A stretch of 64,000 nucleotides of DNA from an uncultured Porphyromonadaceae bacterium (GTDB taxonomy: Bacteria; Bacteroidota; Bacteroidia; Bacteroidales; Muribaculaceae). The stretch spans positions 41,367 to 105,366 of the forward strand of contig UQER01000009.1 in NCBI GenBank assembly GCA_900540205.1. The letters run 5' to 3'. Both the position numbers and the translations under genes were made by a program. The notes beneath the pieces were generated by a model. The model was given only the letters and a program-made list of their open reading frames with translations. It did no database searches and was not told the origin of the DNA. Shown in pieces: positions 17,031 through 25,147 of this stretch (its first letter is position 1; every line of letters begins with the position of its first letter).

Positions 17031-17120
17031 TTATTTCTTCTTGTGACGGTTCTTGCGAAGGCGTTTTTTACGCTTGTGGGTAGCCATCTTGTGGCCTTTT
17101 CTTTTCTTTCCGCTTGGCAT
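17031..17120 (-). CDS. 29-residue basic protein, AURKAIP1/COX24 (DUF1713)-like, probable ribosome-associated
   Basis: The product reads MPSGKKRKGHKMATHKRKKR then LRKNRHKKK: 29 residues, more than half of them Lys, Arg or His. Short proteins of this kind are conserved in Bacteroidota and carry the domain name AURKAIP1/COX24, which also occurs in mitochondrial ribosomal protein mS38 and bacterial bS22-like proteins. A role on the small ribosomal subunit is therefore likely but inferred. The gene sits 47 bp downstream of HU and ahead of rng, so nucleoid protein, ribosome peptide and rRNA-processing RNase may share a transcript. Confidence 0.8.
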   Translation of the reverse strand: MPSGKKRKGHKMATHKRKKRLRKNRHKKK

Positions 17121-17167
17121 ATCGGTTAAATATTAGTAAGGGGAATAATTGTTTGGTTGGGATTTAT

Positions 17168-17440
17168 TTATTTCACGTCTTCCATGAACACTTTAGCCGG
17201 CTTGAAAGCGGGGATTTTGTGCTCGGGAATGATGATTGTGGTGTTCTTGGAGATGTTGCGTGCAGTTTTCTGCGAGCGGGTCTTGATGATGAAGCTTCCG
17301 AATCCGCGGAGATAAACAGGTTCATTGTGCGAAAGAGAGTCCTTCACAACTTCCATGAATTTTTCGATGGTTTCGAGAACTGCGGCCTTTTCGATGCCGG
17401 TGGTCTTTGAAATCTCGTTTACTATTTCTGCTTTAGTCAT
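17168..17440 (-). CDS. HU family DNA-binding protein
   Basis: 90 residues, a standard HU/IHF monomer. The N-terminal helices (MTKAEIVNEISKTTG) are followed by the DNA-binding signature RGFGSFIIKTRSQKTARN and the beta-arm segment reaching IPEHKIPAFKPAKVFMEDV. It binds and bends DNA as a dimer and shapes the nucleoid. Many Bacteroidota carry several HU paralogues; this one lacks the long basic tail of histone-like variants. Confidence 0.95.
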   Translation of the reverse strand: MTKAEIVNEISKTTGIEKAAVLETIEKFMEVVKDSLSHNEPVYLRGFGSFIIKTRSQKTARNISKNTTIIIPEHKIPAFKPAKVFMEDVK

Positions 17441-17667
17441 AGTTTTGGGGATTATGCTTTTAGTGATATTTAATTGATTAGTAGCAGTGATTTGGCTGAA
17501 TGTCAGCCGTGTAGTTGCAGAATTGCGGGTTATGGCAAATTTTGCAACTGCAAATATCGCACTTTTTTTTGAAACTCATGCTATTTCGCAAGAAAAATCG
17601 CTAATTTTTTTGAAATAAACGATTTAAAGGGGAACAGTCCTCGAATTCATGCGTTGACGGAATGTGT

Positions 17668-18384
17668 TCAGATATCGGCCACACGCCACCAGCGGTAGTC
17701 CACTCCGTTGTCCACCGTATCGATTCCCTCGGCTTTCTTCAGTCGGCGCACAACCTTCACTGTTACAGGCAGGATGAGGATTTCGTAGATGGTTTTAAGG
17801 AGCGTCTGGGTGGCTATGAGCGACACGATGGTGTCCCATGGGAGCACGCCGCCGAATGCTATGGGGAAAAACATCACCGAATCCATCCCCTCGCCGAACA
17901 GGGTACTTGCTATGGCACGCAGCGGGAAGCCTGATGCAGCATCGCCGGCGGCTGCCGCTCTGGCCTTCATGCGGCTCATGACATAGGCGTTGACCATAGA
18001 CCCGCATATGAAGGCGGTGAAACTGGCCGCCATGATGCGCGGCACGCTGCCGTAGATGGCTTTCATGGCATCCTGTTCATGCCAGTCGGCGCCTCCGGGG
18101 AGTGCTATGGCCACGTTGAGCATGATGGCCACGAAAAGGCTCATGGCGAAGCCGAGCCAGATCATGAGCCGGGCCTTGCGGAAGCCGTAGACTTCCACCA
18201 CGCAGTCGTTGATGATGTATGATATGGGAAACACCGTGACACCGGCGGTGATGGTGAACCAGCCGAGGTCCACGGTTTTTATCTCGATGAGGTTTGAGAC
18301 GATGAGGCACGCTACAAACAGTACCGACAGCAGCATATATACTATGGTGAGCGGCGCGCGCGAGGGTAGAGTTGTGTTCGACAT
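17668..18384 (-). CDS. yhhQ: Queuosine precursor transporter (VUT/YhhQ family)
   Basis: 238 residues with about six transmembrane segments. Family blocks include the N-terminal SNLIEIKTVDLGWFTITAG, the motif ISYIINDCVVEVYGFRKAR, and the C-terminal FGEGMDSVMFFPIAF. YhhQ imports preQ0/preQ1 (or queuine) for tRNA queuosine modification. The upstream leader contains a candidate preQ1-I riboswitch, which independently supports the assignment. The transcript is monocistronic in this window. Confidence 0.93.
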   Translation of the reverse strand: MSNTTLPSRAPLTIVYMLLSVLFVACLIVSNLIEIKTVDLGWFTITAGVTVFPISYIINDCVVEVYGFRKARLMIWLGFAMSLFVAIMLNVAIALPGGADWHEQDAMKAIYGSVPRIMAASFTAFICGSMVNAYVMSRMKARAAAAGDAASGFPLRAIASTLFGEGMDSVMFFPIAFGGVLPWDTIVSLIATQTLLKTIYEILILPVTVKVVRRLKKAEGIDTVDNGVDYRWWRVADI

Positions 18385-18387
18385 GTG

Positions 18388-18421
18388 ATCTTGTTTTTTA
18401 CGAGGTGTTCAAGCACTCGGA
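18388..18421 (-). promoter_or_regulatory. Candidate preQ1-I riboswitch controlling yhhQ
   Basis: On the minus strand, from 18418 downward, the leader shows CGAG (18418-18415), a loop containing TGCTTGAACAC, CTCG (18404-18401), then the A-rich tail TAAAAAACAAG (18400-18390). CGAG pairs with CTCG, and the loop CTTG can pair with tail CAAG to make the H-type pseudoknot of the preQ1-I class. The CACCTC and AAAAAAC stretches match the class consensus. The pseudoknot ends 5 nt before the ATG, so ligand binding would probably hide the start region. The downstream gene imports queuosine precursors, as expected. Confidence 0.7.
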
Positions 18422-18436
18422 GTGTTCTTTCGGCTG

Positions 18437-18444
18437 CAAAGGTA
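18437..18444 (-). promoter_or_regulatory. -7 box of yhhQ (TACCTTTG on minus strand)
   Basis: CAAAGGTA on the plus strand is TACCTTTG on the minus strand. It predicts transcription from about 18430 and a leader of about 46 nt, just enough for the riboswitch. Confidence 0.55.
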
Positions 18445-18445
18445 C

Positions 18446-18480
18446 AAAAAAACACGGCCTCCGGTGTCATGGAGGCCGTT
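18446..18480 (-). terminator. Terminator of the downstream-facing lipoprotein gene
   Basis: ACGGCCTCC (18454-18462) pairs with GGAGGCCGT (18471-18479). On the minus strand the stem is followed by GTTTTTTTG, a typical Rho-independent end for the gene at 18506-18979. Confidence 0.85.
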
Positions 18481-18505
18481 AAGATTGCTTAAGAGGGGGG
18501 CTGCG

Positions 18506-18979
18506 TCAGTCCACGCGGGTGTACCAGATGGTCACCGGTCCGTACATCGAGCCGGGCGGCCATGTGATGTTCATTCTGCCGCCGTTGATCATGTCGATGG
18601 TGCAGTCGAGGTCGTAGCTCGGTGCTCCGGCAGGATAGAAGGTGAAATATATCCAGTTGCCGAAGCAGTAGTAATCGAAATCGAGATAGTCGCCGGTGCT
18701 TATCGATTGCCAGTAGCCTGTGCCGCCGGAATAGAACACCATCTCCTCGTCAGGGTAGGAGTTGTTCTGCCACACTCCGCTTATGTACCAGTCGGATCCG
18801 GGGCCGTCGTTGTCGTCGGTGCAGGCCGAAAAACCTATGGCCACCACCAGTGCGCCGATGAGCACTATGCACAGCGCTACGGCGCGGCCCAGTGATTTGG
18901 CCGACGGCTCGGTGGAATGCGCCAATGTGGCATGGCAGCCATTGGGCGTGGTCTTGTTTTCGGAGTCCCTCTGTGTCAT
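18506..18979 (-). CDS. Lipoprotein of unknown function
   Basis: 157 residues. A polar N-terminus of about 30 residues precedes a transmembrane-like helix and a lipobox-like GFSAC, then an Asp-rich linker (TDDNDGPGSD). The mature part is short and rich in Tyr/Trp/Phe (WYISGVWQNNSYPDEEM, GNWIYFTFYPAG), looking like a small all-beta domain. The long pre-helix region is odd for a lipoprotein; an internal start closer to the helix or a plain membrane anchor are alternatives. No family recognised. A -7 candidate (TAAGTTTG) lies at 19090-19097 on the minus strand. Confidence 0.6.
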   Translation of the reverse strand: MTQRDSENKTTPNGCHATLAHSTEPSAKSLGRAVALCIVLIGALVVAIGFSACTDDNDGPGSDWYISGVWQNNSYPDEEMVFYSGGTGYWQSISTGDYLDFDYYCFGNWIYFTFYPAGAPSYDLDCTIDMINGGRMNITWPPGSMYGPVTIWYTRVD

Positions 18980-19144
18980 TGTCGAATCTGTGTTAATCGC
19001 CTTGCGGCGCAGGTTAGAGTTTTTTTATCCCTTAAGAACGGCGGGTGGCCGGGGAGAGGACCGGACCCGATTGTTTTTGCAAGATGTTACAAACTTATAA
19101 CAATCAAGTGGCGTTACTTGCGGACGAGTATGCGCGATTTAACA

Positions 19145-19152
19145 TATTTTTG
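19145..19152 (+). promoter_or_regulatory. -7 box ahead of the T9SS operon (TATTTTTG)
   Basis: TATTTTTG matches TAnnTTTG and lies 77 nt before the porT start. The nearest TTG (19118-19120) is 24 nt upstream, a little too far, so the -33 element is uncertain. Confidence 0.45.
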
Positions 19153-19229
19153 CGTTTTCTGTATCCTGCCGGGCAAAAGGGGCAATAAAAGCCGCACCCT
19201 TTCGTTACTTAATCAACAATCATTTACAG

Positions 19230-19982
19230 ATGAAGCTAAAAATTCAGCATATATCGTTCGGTTGCCGCGCGTTTCTTTTGGCTGCGGTGGCTGTCGTGTC
19301 GGTGCTCGGCGCCCTGACGGCGCGTGCCGACCGGTTGAACGATAAACTGTTAAACCGCCCGTACAGCGACAACCGCCGCTGGCATCTCGGGTTCTCTGTC
19401 GGGCTCAACACGTTCGATATCTCGTTTCATCACAACGGTTTCGTCACCGACGACGGGCGCACATGGTTCATGGAGCAGCCTTCGTTCTCGCCCGGATTTT
19501 GTGTTAACGGTCTGTTCGCGCTGCGCCTGAACGATTATTTCAGCATCCGCGTCACCCCCGGCATGTGGTTCGGCAACCGTCAGATACGTTTTGCCGATAC
19601 AACCACAGGTCAGGAGGAAAGGCAGGACATAAAATCGGCCTACCTGGTGCTCCCTGTCGACATAAAGTTTGCCGCCATGCGTCTGCGCAACATCCGCCCC
19701 TACGTGGTGGCAGGTGTGATTCCGGCGGTGGACGTGATGAAGAAGAAAACCGACTTTCTGCAGCTCAAATCGTCGGATTTCATGCTGTCTGTAGGCTTCG
19801 GCTGCGACCTCTACCTCCCTTATTTCAAACTTATCCCCGAGCTGAAATTCTGTTTCGGAATGGGCGACATTATCAATCACGACCGTCCGGACCTGGTGGA
19901 CGACCCCTTGCGTGCCGGCGTGTCGAATTCGTTGAAGAGAGCCACATCGCAGATGGTGGTGCTTTCGTTCTATTTTGAGTAA
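19230..19982 (+). CDS. porT: Type IX secretion protein PorT (outer-membrane beta-barrel)
   Basis: 250 residues: signal peptide to about residue 34 (ending LTARA), then an eight-stranded-barrel pattern. The PorT family features are visible: the start YSDNRRWHLGFSVGLNTFDI, the middle AYLVLPVDIKFAA and a terminal aromatic strand ending in SFYFE. PorT is needed for T9SS function in Porphyromonas. It opens the cluster and is 6 bp from porP. In P. gingivalis porT is away from porPKLMN, so this linkage adds context. Confidence 0.85.
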   Translation: MKLKIQHISFGCRAFLLAAVAVVSVLGALTARADRLNDKLLNRPYSDNRRWHLGFSVGLNTFDISFHHNGFVTDDGRTWFMEQPSFSPGFCVNGLFALRLNDYFSIRVTPGMWFGNRQIRFADTTTGQEERQDIKSAYLVLPVDIKFAAMRLRNIRPYVVAGVIPAVDVMKKKTDFLQLKSSDFMLSVGFGCDLYLPYFKLIPELKFCFGMGDIINHDRPDLVDDPLRAGVSNSLKRATSQMVVLSFYFE

Positions 19983-19988
19983 ACCGGA

Positions 19989-20996
19989 TTGATGAACATA
20001 CAGATAACACATCAGATCGGACAGCTGGCGCGCAGGGTGCTCCCTGTGCTTGTGATGATCGTGGCACTGCAGGCAAAGGCACAGACCGATGCGCAGTTCT
20101 CGCAGTATTTCGAAGTGCCGGCCTATTACAACACGGCAGCCATCGGCACCACCGACCTGCTGAAAATCCGCGGCGGCATGCGCATGCAGTGGGTGGGCAT
20201 CGACAACGCCCCGCGCACGTTTCTCGCGCTGGCCGACATGCCTTTCAAGCTTTTCAACAAGCGCTTCGGCGTGGGCCTTGTGATGCAGCAGGAGAGCATG
20301 GGCCTGTTCAAGAACATGAATATAGGCGCACAGGTGGCCTACAAGCAGAAGCTTTTCAAGGGCACGCTCTCCATCGGGTTGCAGGTGGGATTCTTCGACC
20401 AGACATTCAAGGGCTCGGAGGTCTACATACCCGATGACGACGATTATCATCAGAGCACCGACGAGGCCATTCCCCAGCAGGACATACGAGGCAACGCCTT
20501 CGACATGGGTCTGGGTCTGTTCTACACCCACAAATGGTTCTGGGCCGGCCTGTCGGCCACTCACCTCAATTCTCCCTCGGTGAAACTCAATGCCGAAAGC
20601 GGCGAAAACTCCAATGAGAAAAACTATGAATTCAATCTGGGGCGCACGCTTTATTTTATGGCAGGCAGCAATATTCGTGTGAAAAACACGTTATTTGAAG
20701 TGATGCCGTCAGTGCTTGTGAAGACCGATTTCGACTTCACCACCTGGGAGGCCACGGCGCGTTGCCGTTACAACAAATTCCTCACAGGAGGCGTGGGCTA
20801 CCGGTGGAAAGATGCCGTGTACATCACGCTATCGGCCGAGTTCAAGGGCTTCTTTCTCGGGTACAGCTACGATTATCCCACCTCGGCCATCTCAAAGGCC
20901 TCCAGCGGAAGCCACGAGGTGTTTGCCGGCTACAGCCTCAAACTCGACCTCGGCGACAAGAACCGTCACCGGCACAAGAGCATCCGCATAATGTGA
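19989..20996 (+). CDS. porP: Type IX secretion membrane protein PorP/SprF
   Basis: 335 residues: signal peptide (to about residue 35, ending QAKAQ), then TDAQFSQYFEVPAYYNTAAIG, the unmistakable PorP/SprF start, and an outer-membrane barrel. PorP links the GldK/N ring to other T9SS parts. ATG 19989 is followed directly by a second ATG. It precedes gldK by 64 bp in the conserved order porP-gldK-gldL-gldM-gldN. Confidence 0.93.
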   Translation: MMNIQITHQIGQLARRVLPVLVMIVALQAKAQTDAQFSQYFEVPAYYNTAAIGTTDLLKIRGGMRMQWVGIDNAPRTFLALADMPFKLFNKRFGVGLVMQQESMGLFKNMNIGAQVAYKQKLFKGTLSIGLQVGFFDQTFKGSEVYIPDDDDYHQSTDEAIPQQDIRGNAFDMGLGLFYTHKWFWAGLSATHLNSPSVKLNAESGENSNEKNYEFNLGRTLYFMAGSNIRVKNTLFEVMPSVLVKTDFDFTTWEATARCRYNKFLTGGVGYRWKDAVYITLSAEFKGFFLGYSYDYPTSAISKASSGSHEVFAGYSLKLDLGDKNRHRHKSIRIM

Positions 20997-21060
20997 CCCC
21001 CGTCGATACCGGGCTGCATCAGCGCTTTAAAATCAAGTAATTCAGAAGAAAACTCACCAC

Positions 21061-22515
21061 ATGCAAATGAAAAAGAACATTTCGTTATATCTGTTGCCGA
21101 TGGCCATAGCCCTCACGGCAGTGTCGTGCGCTTCCGGGCGCCGCAGCGCCACCGGGGGGGAAGTCACCGGGGTAGGCGGCACAGCGTGGGCCGAGCCGAC
21201 CCCTTACGGCATGGTGCTTGTGAGCCGCGGCTCCATGGAGATGGGTCCGGCAAAGGCCGACAGCGCATGGAACATGGCCGCCGACCCCAAAGGGATGTCG
21301 GTGGATGCTTTCTGGATGGACGAGACCGAAGTGACCAACTCAAAATACAAGCAGTTCGTGTTCTGGGTGCGCGATTCCATCATCCGCGAGCGTCTGGCTG
21401 ATCCCGCCTATGGCGGCAACGAGGAGTTCAAGATCGAGGAGGACAAGGAGGGCAATCCTGTCACGCCTCATCTCAACTGGAACAAGCCCATCCCCTGGCG
21501 TAACCCCGACGAGGATGCCGCGCGTGCCATCGAGAGCCTTTACCGCACCAACCCCATCACAGGTGCACGTGAGCTTGATCCCGAGCAGCTCAACTACCGC
21601 TACGAGGTGTACAACCAGACCGAGGCCGTGAAACGCAAACACCGCCTTGATCCGCGCAAGCGCGAATACAACACCGACCGGCCCGCGCCCACCGATATCC
21701 CGATGATCTCGAAGGATACGGCGTGGATCAACGATGAGGGCGAGATTGTGCGTCAGACCATCTCGCGCGGTCTCACCGGGGACTACGATTTCCTCAACAC
21801 CTACATAGTGAATGTCTATCCCGACACCACCGCGTGGGTGAACGACTTCGAGAACGCCTACAACGAGCCGTATGTGCGCATGTACTTCAGCCACGGCGGC
21901 TACAGCGAGTATCCTGTGGTAGGTGTGAGCTGGGAGCAGGCCAATGCGTTCTGCAACTGGCGCACCGACTTCCTGAAACGTTCGCTCGGCAAGGAGGGCG
22001 TCTACATCGAGCCGTACCGTCTGCCCACCGAGGCCGAATGGGAATTCGCCGCACGTGCCGGTGAGAACGAAAACATGTATCCGTGGGAAGGCGACCTCCC
22101 CATAAGCGAGGACAAAGGCTGCTTCTATGCCAACTTCAAGCCTAACGACGGCAATTACGTGAAGGACGGCCACCTCATCACTTCGCGAGTGGGAACGTAT
22201 GCCCCCAACGATTTCGGCCTTTACGACATGGCCGGAAATGTGAGCGAATGGACCTCGACGGCATTCACCGAGGGTGTGTCGAAACTCACCAACGACCTCA
22301 ATCCCGAGTACCGCTACGATGCGGCGCAGGAGGACCCCTACAAGATGAAACGTAAGATTGTGCGCGGCGGATCGTGGAAAGATGTCGCCCACAACATCCG
22401 TTCCGATATACGCATGTGGGAGTTCCAGAACGAACAGCGTTCCTACATCGGCTTCCGCTGCGTGCGTTCGCAGATAGGCTTCGCCCGCGGCCAGCAGCTC
22501 AAGACCAAGAAATGA
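21061..22515 (+). CDS. gldK: Gliding/T9SS lipoprotein GldK (PorK)
   Basis: 484 residues with a lipobox ending at C23 (TAVSC), then a formylglycine-generating-enzyme-like fold: GSMEMGPAKAD, DAFWMDETEVTNSKYKQF, LPTEAEWEFAARAG and the C-terminal RGGSWKDVAHNIRS and YIGFRCVR. GldK forms the periplasmic ring with GldN under the outer membrane; its enzyme fold is structural. Length and order agree with PorK of Bacteroidales. Confidence 0.95.
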   Translation: MQMKKNISLYLLPMAIALTAVSCASGRRSATGGEVTGVGGTAWAEPTPYGMVLVSRGSMEMGPAKADSAWNMAADPKGMSVDAFWMDETEVTNSKYKQFVFWVRDSIIRERLADPAYGGNEEFKIEEDKEGNPVTPHLNWNKPIPWRNPDEDAARAIESLYRTNPITGARELDPEQLNYRYEVYNQTEAVKRKHRLDPRKREYNTDRPAPTDIPMISKDTAWINDEGEIVRQTISRGLTGDYDFLNTYIVNVYPDTTAWVNDFENAYNEPYVRMYFSHGGYSEYPVVGVSWEQANAFCNWRTDFLKRSLGKEGVYIEPYRLPTEAEWEFAARAGENENMYPWEGDLPISEDKGCFYANFKPNDGNYVKDGHLITSRVGTYAPNDFGLYDMAGNVSEWTSTAFTEGVSKLTNDLNPEYRYDAAQEDPYKMKRKIVRGGSWKDVAHNIRSDIRMWEFQNEQRSYIGFRCVRSQIGFARGQQLKTKK

Positions 22516-22596
22516 ACCGTGAGGCTGTCGCCCTGCTCGGGGCCGGTACCGCGTATTCCGCTATAAACAAAGATAACCATTCACAGACTTTGCCAG

Positions 22597-23502
22597 ATGG
22601 GAAAGATAAAAACATATAAAAGCGGCATATCCGCCTTTATCTCCTCCGAAAAAGGCCAGCGCTTCTTCAACTTCGCCTACTCCATAGGCGCGGCCATTGT
22701 GATTTGGGGCGCGCTCTTCAAGATTCTGCACCTTCCGGGCGGCAACTTCCTGCTCTCGCTCGGTATGGGTACCGAGGTGTTCATGTTCATGCTGACCGCA
22801 TTCGACCGTCCGCCGCGCGAATATAAATGGGAAAACGTGTTTCCGGTGTTCGACACCGAGAATCCCGACGACCGTCCCGATTTCGCTTCGGGTACAGGCG
22901 TGGTGATGGGTGGCGAAGTGCAGGCTCCTGCCAATATCCAGGCACCGGTGCTGTCGCAGAACGCATCGCCCGGCGAGATAATGGATACGGTAAGCGATGC
23001 TACACGCCTGTATCTCGCGCAGATTACGGATATGACCAACGAACTGCGCCGCCTGCAGGCCACCACCGCCTCGCTAAACGAAGTGAGCGACGTGCTTCTG
23101 CAGAGCTATAAGGCCATCACCGACAATTCCCAGCAGATTACGGCAAGTTCCACCGGCTATGTGGAGCAGATGCAGGCGCTCAACCGCAACATCAGTGGCC
23201 TGAACACCATCTATGAAATCCAGCTCAAGGGCGTGTCGTCGCAGCTCGACGCCATCGACCGCGTGAACACAGGCCTGAAGGATATCCGCGACATGTGGGT
23301 GAAATCATCGACCCAGAGCGCACGCTACTGCGAGGAGACCGAGAAGATGGCCCGCTACATGCAGCAGCTTAATTCGGTGTACGAGAAGATGATCACAGCT
23401 ATGACCATCAACATGTACCGCCCCATGGGAGGCATGCAGCCCGAAGGGATGCCAGTGCCTCCCGCAACACCCGCAAGTCAAACAACCACCCAACCATCCT
23501 AA
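22597..23502 (+). CDS. gldL: T9SS motor protein GldL (PorL)
   Basis: 301 residues. Two transmembrane helices (about 24-44 and 51-68) surround the family motif GALFKILHLPG. A glutamate within the second helix (E60, in MGTEVFMF) is the candidate proton-path residue known for the GldLM motor. The rest is a cytoplasmic helical domain, followed by a Pro/Met/Thr-rich tail (GMPVPPATPASQTTTQ). GldL and GldM form the proton-driven inner-membrane motor. The gap to gldM is 9 bp. Confidence 0.95.
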   Translation: MGKIKTYKSGISAFISSEKGQRFFNFAYSIGAAIVIWGALFKILHLPGGNFLLSLGMGTEVFMFMLTAFDRPPREYKWENVFPVFDTENPDDRPDFASGTGVVMGGEVQAPANIQAPVLSQNASPGEIMDTVSDATRLYLAQITDMTNELRRLQATTASLNEVSDVLLQSYKAITDNSQQITASSTGYVEQMQALNRNISGLNTIYEIQLKGVSSQLDAIDRVNTGLKDIRDMWVKSSTQSARYCEETEKMARYMQQLNSVYEKMITAMTINMYRPMGGMQPEGMPVPPATPASQTTTQPS

Positions 23503-23511
23503 AGTTATCAC

Positions 23512-25080
23512 ATGGGTAGCAACAACACAAGGCTTTCACCGCGACAGAAGATGATAAACCTCATGTATATCGTCCTCACCGCCATGCTTGCCCTTAACGT
23601 GTCGAGCGACGTGCTCAATGGCTTCACTCAGGTGGAGGAGGGGCTGAAGCGCACCAACACCAACGTGGAGGAGCGAAATGCCGGTATCCTCGCCTCGCTC
23701 GAGGCCTTCGCCGCCCAGAATCCCGACAAGGGGCGCCGCTGGTACGACAAGGCCACTGAAGTGCGCCGTGTCACCGACGGCATATACCATCGCATCGACT
23801 CGCTCAAACGCCTTATCGTTATCGAGGCCGACGGATCGGATGCCGATGTGGACAACATCCAGAACCGCGACAATCTTGAGGCCGCATCGGTGGTGATGCT
23901 CGCCGGCACCAAAAGCCGTGGTGCGGCCCTGCGCCGCGACCTCGACGCTTACCGCACATATATAACATCGCTCGTAACCGACACCGTGAAACGTGTGTCG
24001 CTTGAAAAGACCCTTTCCACCGCTCCGGTGCTCCGCAAAGGCACCTTGGGAAAGCAGAGCTGGGAGGAGTCGAAGTTCGACAACCAGCCTGTGGTGGCCG
24101 CAGTGACGCTGCTCACCAAGCTGCAGAACGACGTGAAGTTCGCCGAGGGCGAGGCTCTGCAGAATCTGCTGGCCAATGTCGATGCCGGCGATGTGCGTGT
24201 GAACGAACTCAACGCATTTGTGATTCCGCAGAGTCGGTTCGTGATGCGCGGCGGGAAATATTCGGCCAACATTGTGCTGGCGGCTGTGGACACCACGGCG
24301 CGTCCGGAGGTGTACATCAATGGAGCCAAGCTCGCCAACGACCGCGGCCTGTATGAATTCAATCCCGGAAGCACCGGCTCGTTCGACTACAGCGGTTACC
24401 TTGAGGTGCCTCACGGCGACGGCTCGGTGACACGCCATCCCTTCCAGTCGTCCTACACCGTTATCGAGCCTACCGCCACAGTGTCGGCTACGATGATGAA
24501 TGTGCTCTATGCCGGCATTGACAATCCCATATCGATTTCCGTTCCGGGAGTTCCCACGGGGAAAGTGTCGGCCACCATGACCAACGGCACGCTGACCCGC
24601 AGCGGCGACCACTGGGTGGCACATCCCCAGAAAGTGGGCGATGAGGCCGTGGTGAGTGTGTCGGCCGAGATGGACGGACGTCCCATGAGCATGGCGCAGA
24701 CAAAATTCCGTGTGCGCAAGCTCCCCGACCCCACGCCTTACATAGCGTTCAAGGATGCTCAGGGCAACACTTCGCACTACAAAGGCGGCGGCCGTGGGCT
24801 GTCGAAATCGCTGCTGCTCGCTGCTCCGGGCATCGAGGCGGCCATCGACGATGACCTGCTCAACATAGCCTTCAAGGTTCTGAGCTTCGAGACCGTGTTC
24901 TTCGATTCGATGGGCAACGCCATCCCTGAAGTGAGCAACGGTGCCCAGTTCTCGCAGCGTCAGAAGGATTCGTTCCGGCGTCTGAGCCGCGGCAAGCGCT
25001 TTTACATTTCGCGCGTGAAGGCTGTGGGCCCCGACGGCATAACCCGCGATCTCGCCCCGATTGAGGTGATTGTGGGCTGA
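23512..25080 (+). CDS. gldM: T9SS motor protein GldM (PorM)
   Basis: 522 residues. The short cytosolic start (SPRQKMINLMYIVLTAMLAL) leads to one transmembrane helix followed by NVSSDVLNGF, the GldM signature. Periplasmic domains D1-D4 follow, with the central GAKLANDRGLYEF segment and the late DPTPYIAFKDAQGN segment. GldM turns against GldL in the inner membrane and reaches the GldK/N ring. gldN begins 67 bp after its stop. Confidence 0.95.
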   Translation: MGSNNTRLSPRQKMINLMYIVLTAMLALNVSSDVLNGFTQVEEGLKRTNTNVEERNAGILASLEAFAAQNPDKGRRWYDKATEVRRVTDGIYHRIDSLKRLIVIEADGSDADVDNIQNRDNLEAASVVMLAGTKSRGAALRRDLDAYRTYITSLVTDTVKRVSLEKTLSTAPVLRKGTLGKQSWEESKFDNQPVVAAVTLLTKLQNDVKFAEGEALQNLLANVDAGDVRVNELNAFVIPQSRFVMRGGKYSANIVLAAVDTTARPEVYINGAKLANDRGLYEFNPGSTGSFDYSGYLEVPHGDGSVTRHPFQSSYTVIEPTATVSATMMNVLYAGIDNPISISVPGVPTGKVSATMTNGTLTRSGDHWVAHPQKVGDEAVVSVSAEMDGRPMSMAQTKFRVRKLPDPTPYIAFKDAQGNTSHYKGGGRGLSKSLLLAAPGIEAAIDDDLLNIAFKVLSFETVFFDSMGNAIPEVSNGAQFSQRQKDSFRRLSRGKRFYISRVKAVGPDGITRDLAPIEVIVG

Positions 25081-25147
25081 TGTGCCAGAGGAGAGTAGTC
25101 TCGTCCCTGAGGCAAATAATATAGTTAATGTTTTTCACCTTTCAGAA

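Noticed and set aside
19350..24777. Long antisense frames opposite porT/porP, gldK and gldM (up to 413 codons)
   Set aside because: They mirror well-identified T9SS genes, are histidine/arginine-rich in the manner of reverse-strand translations and show no family motifs.
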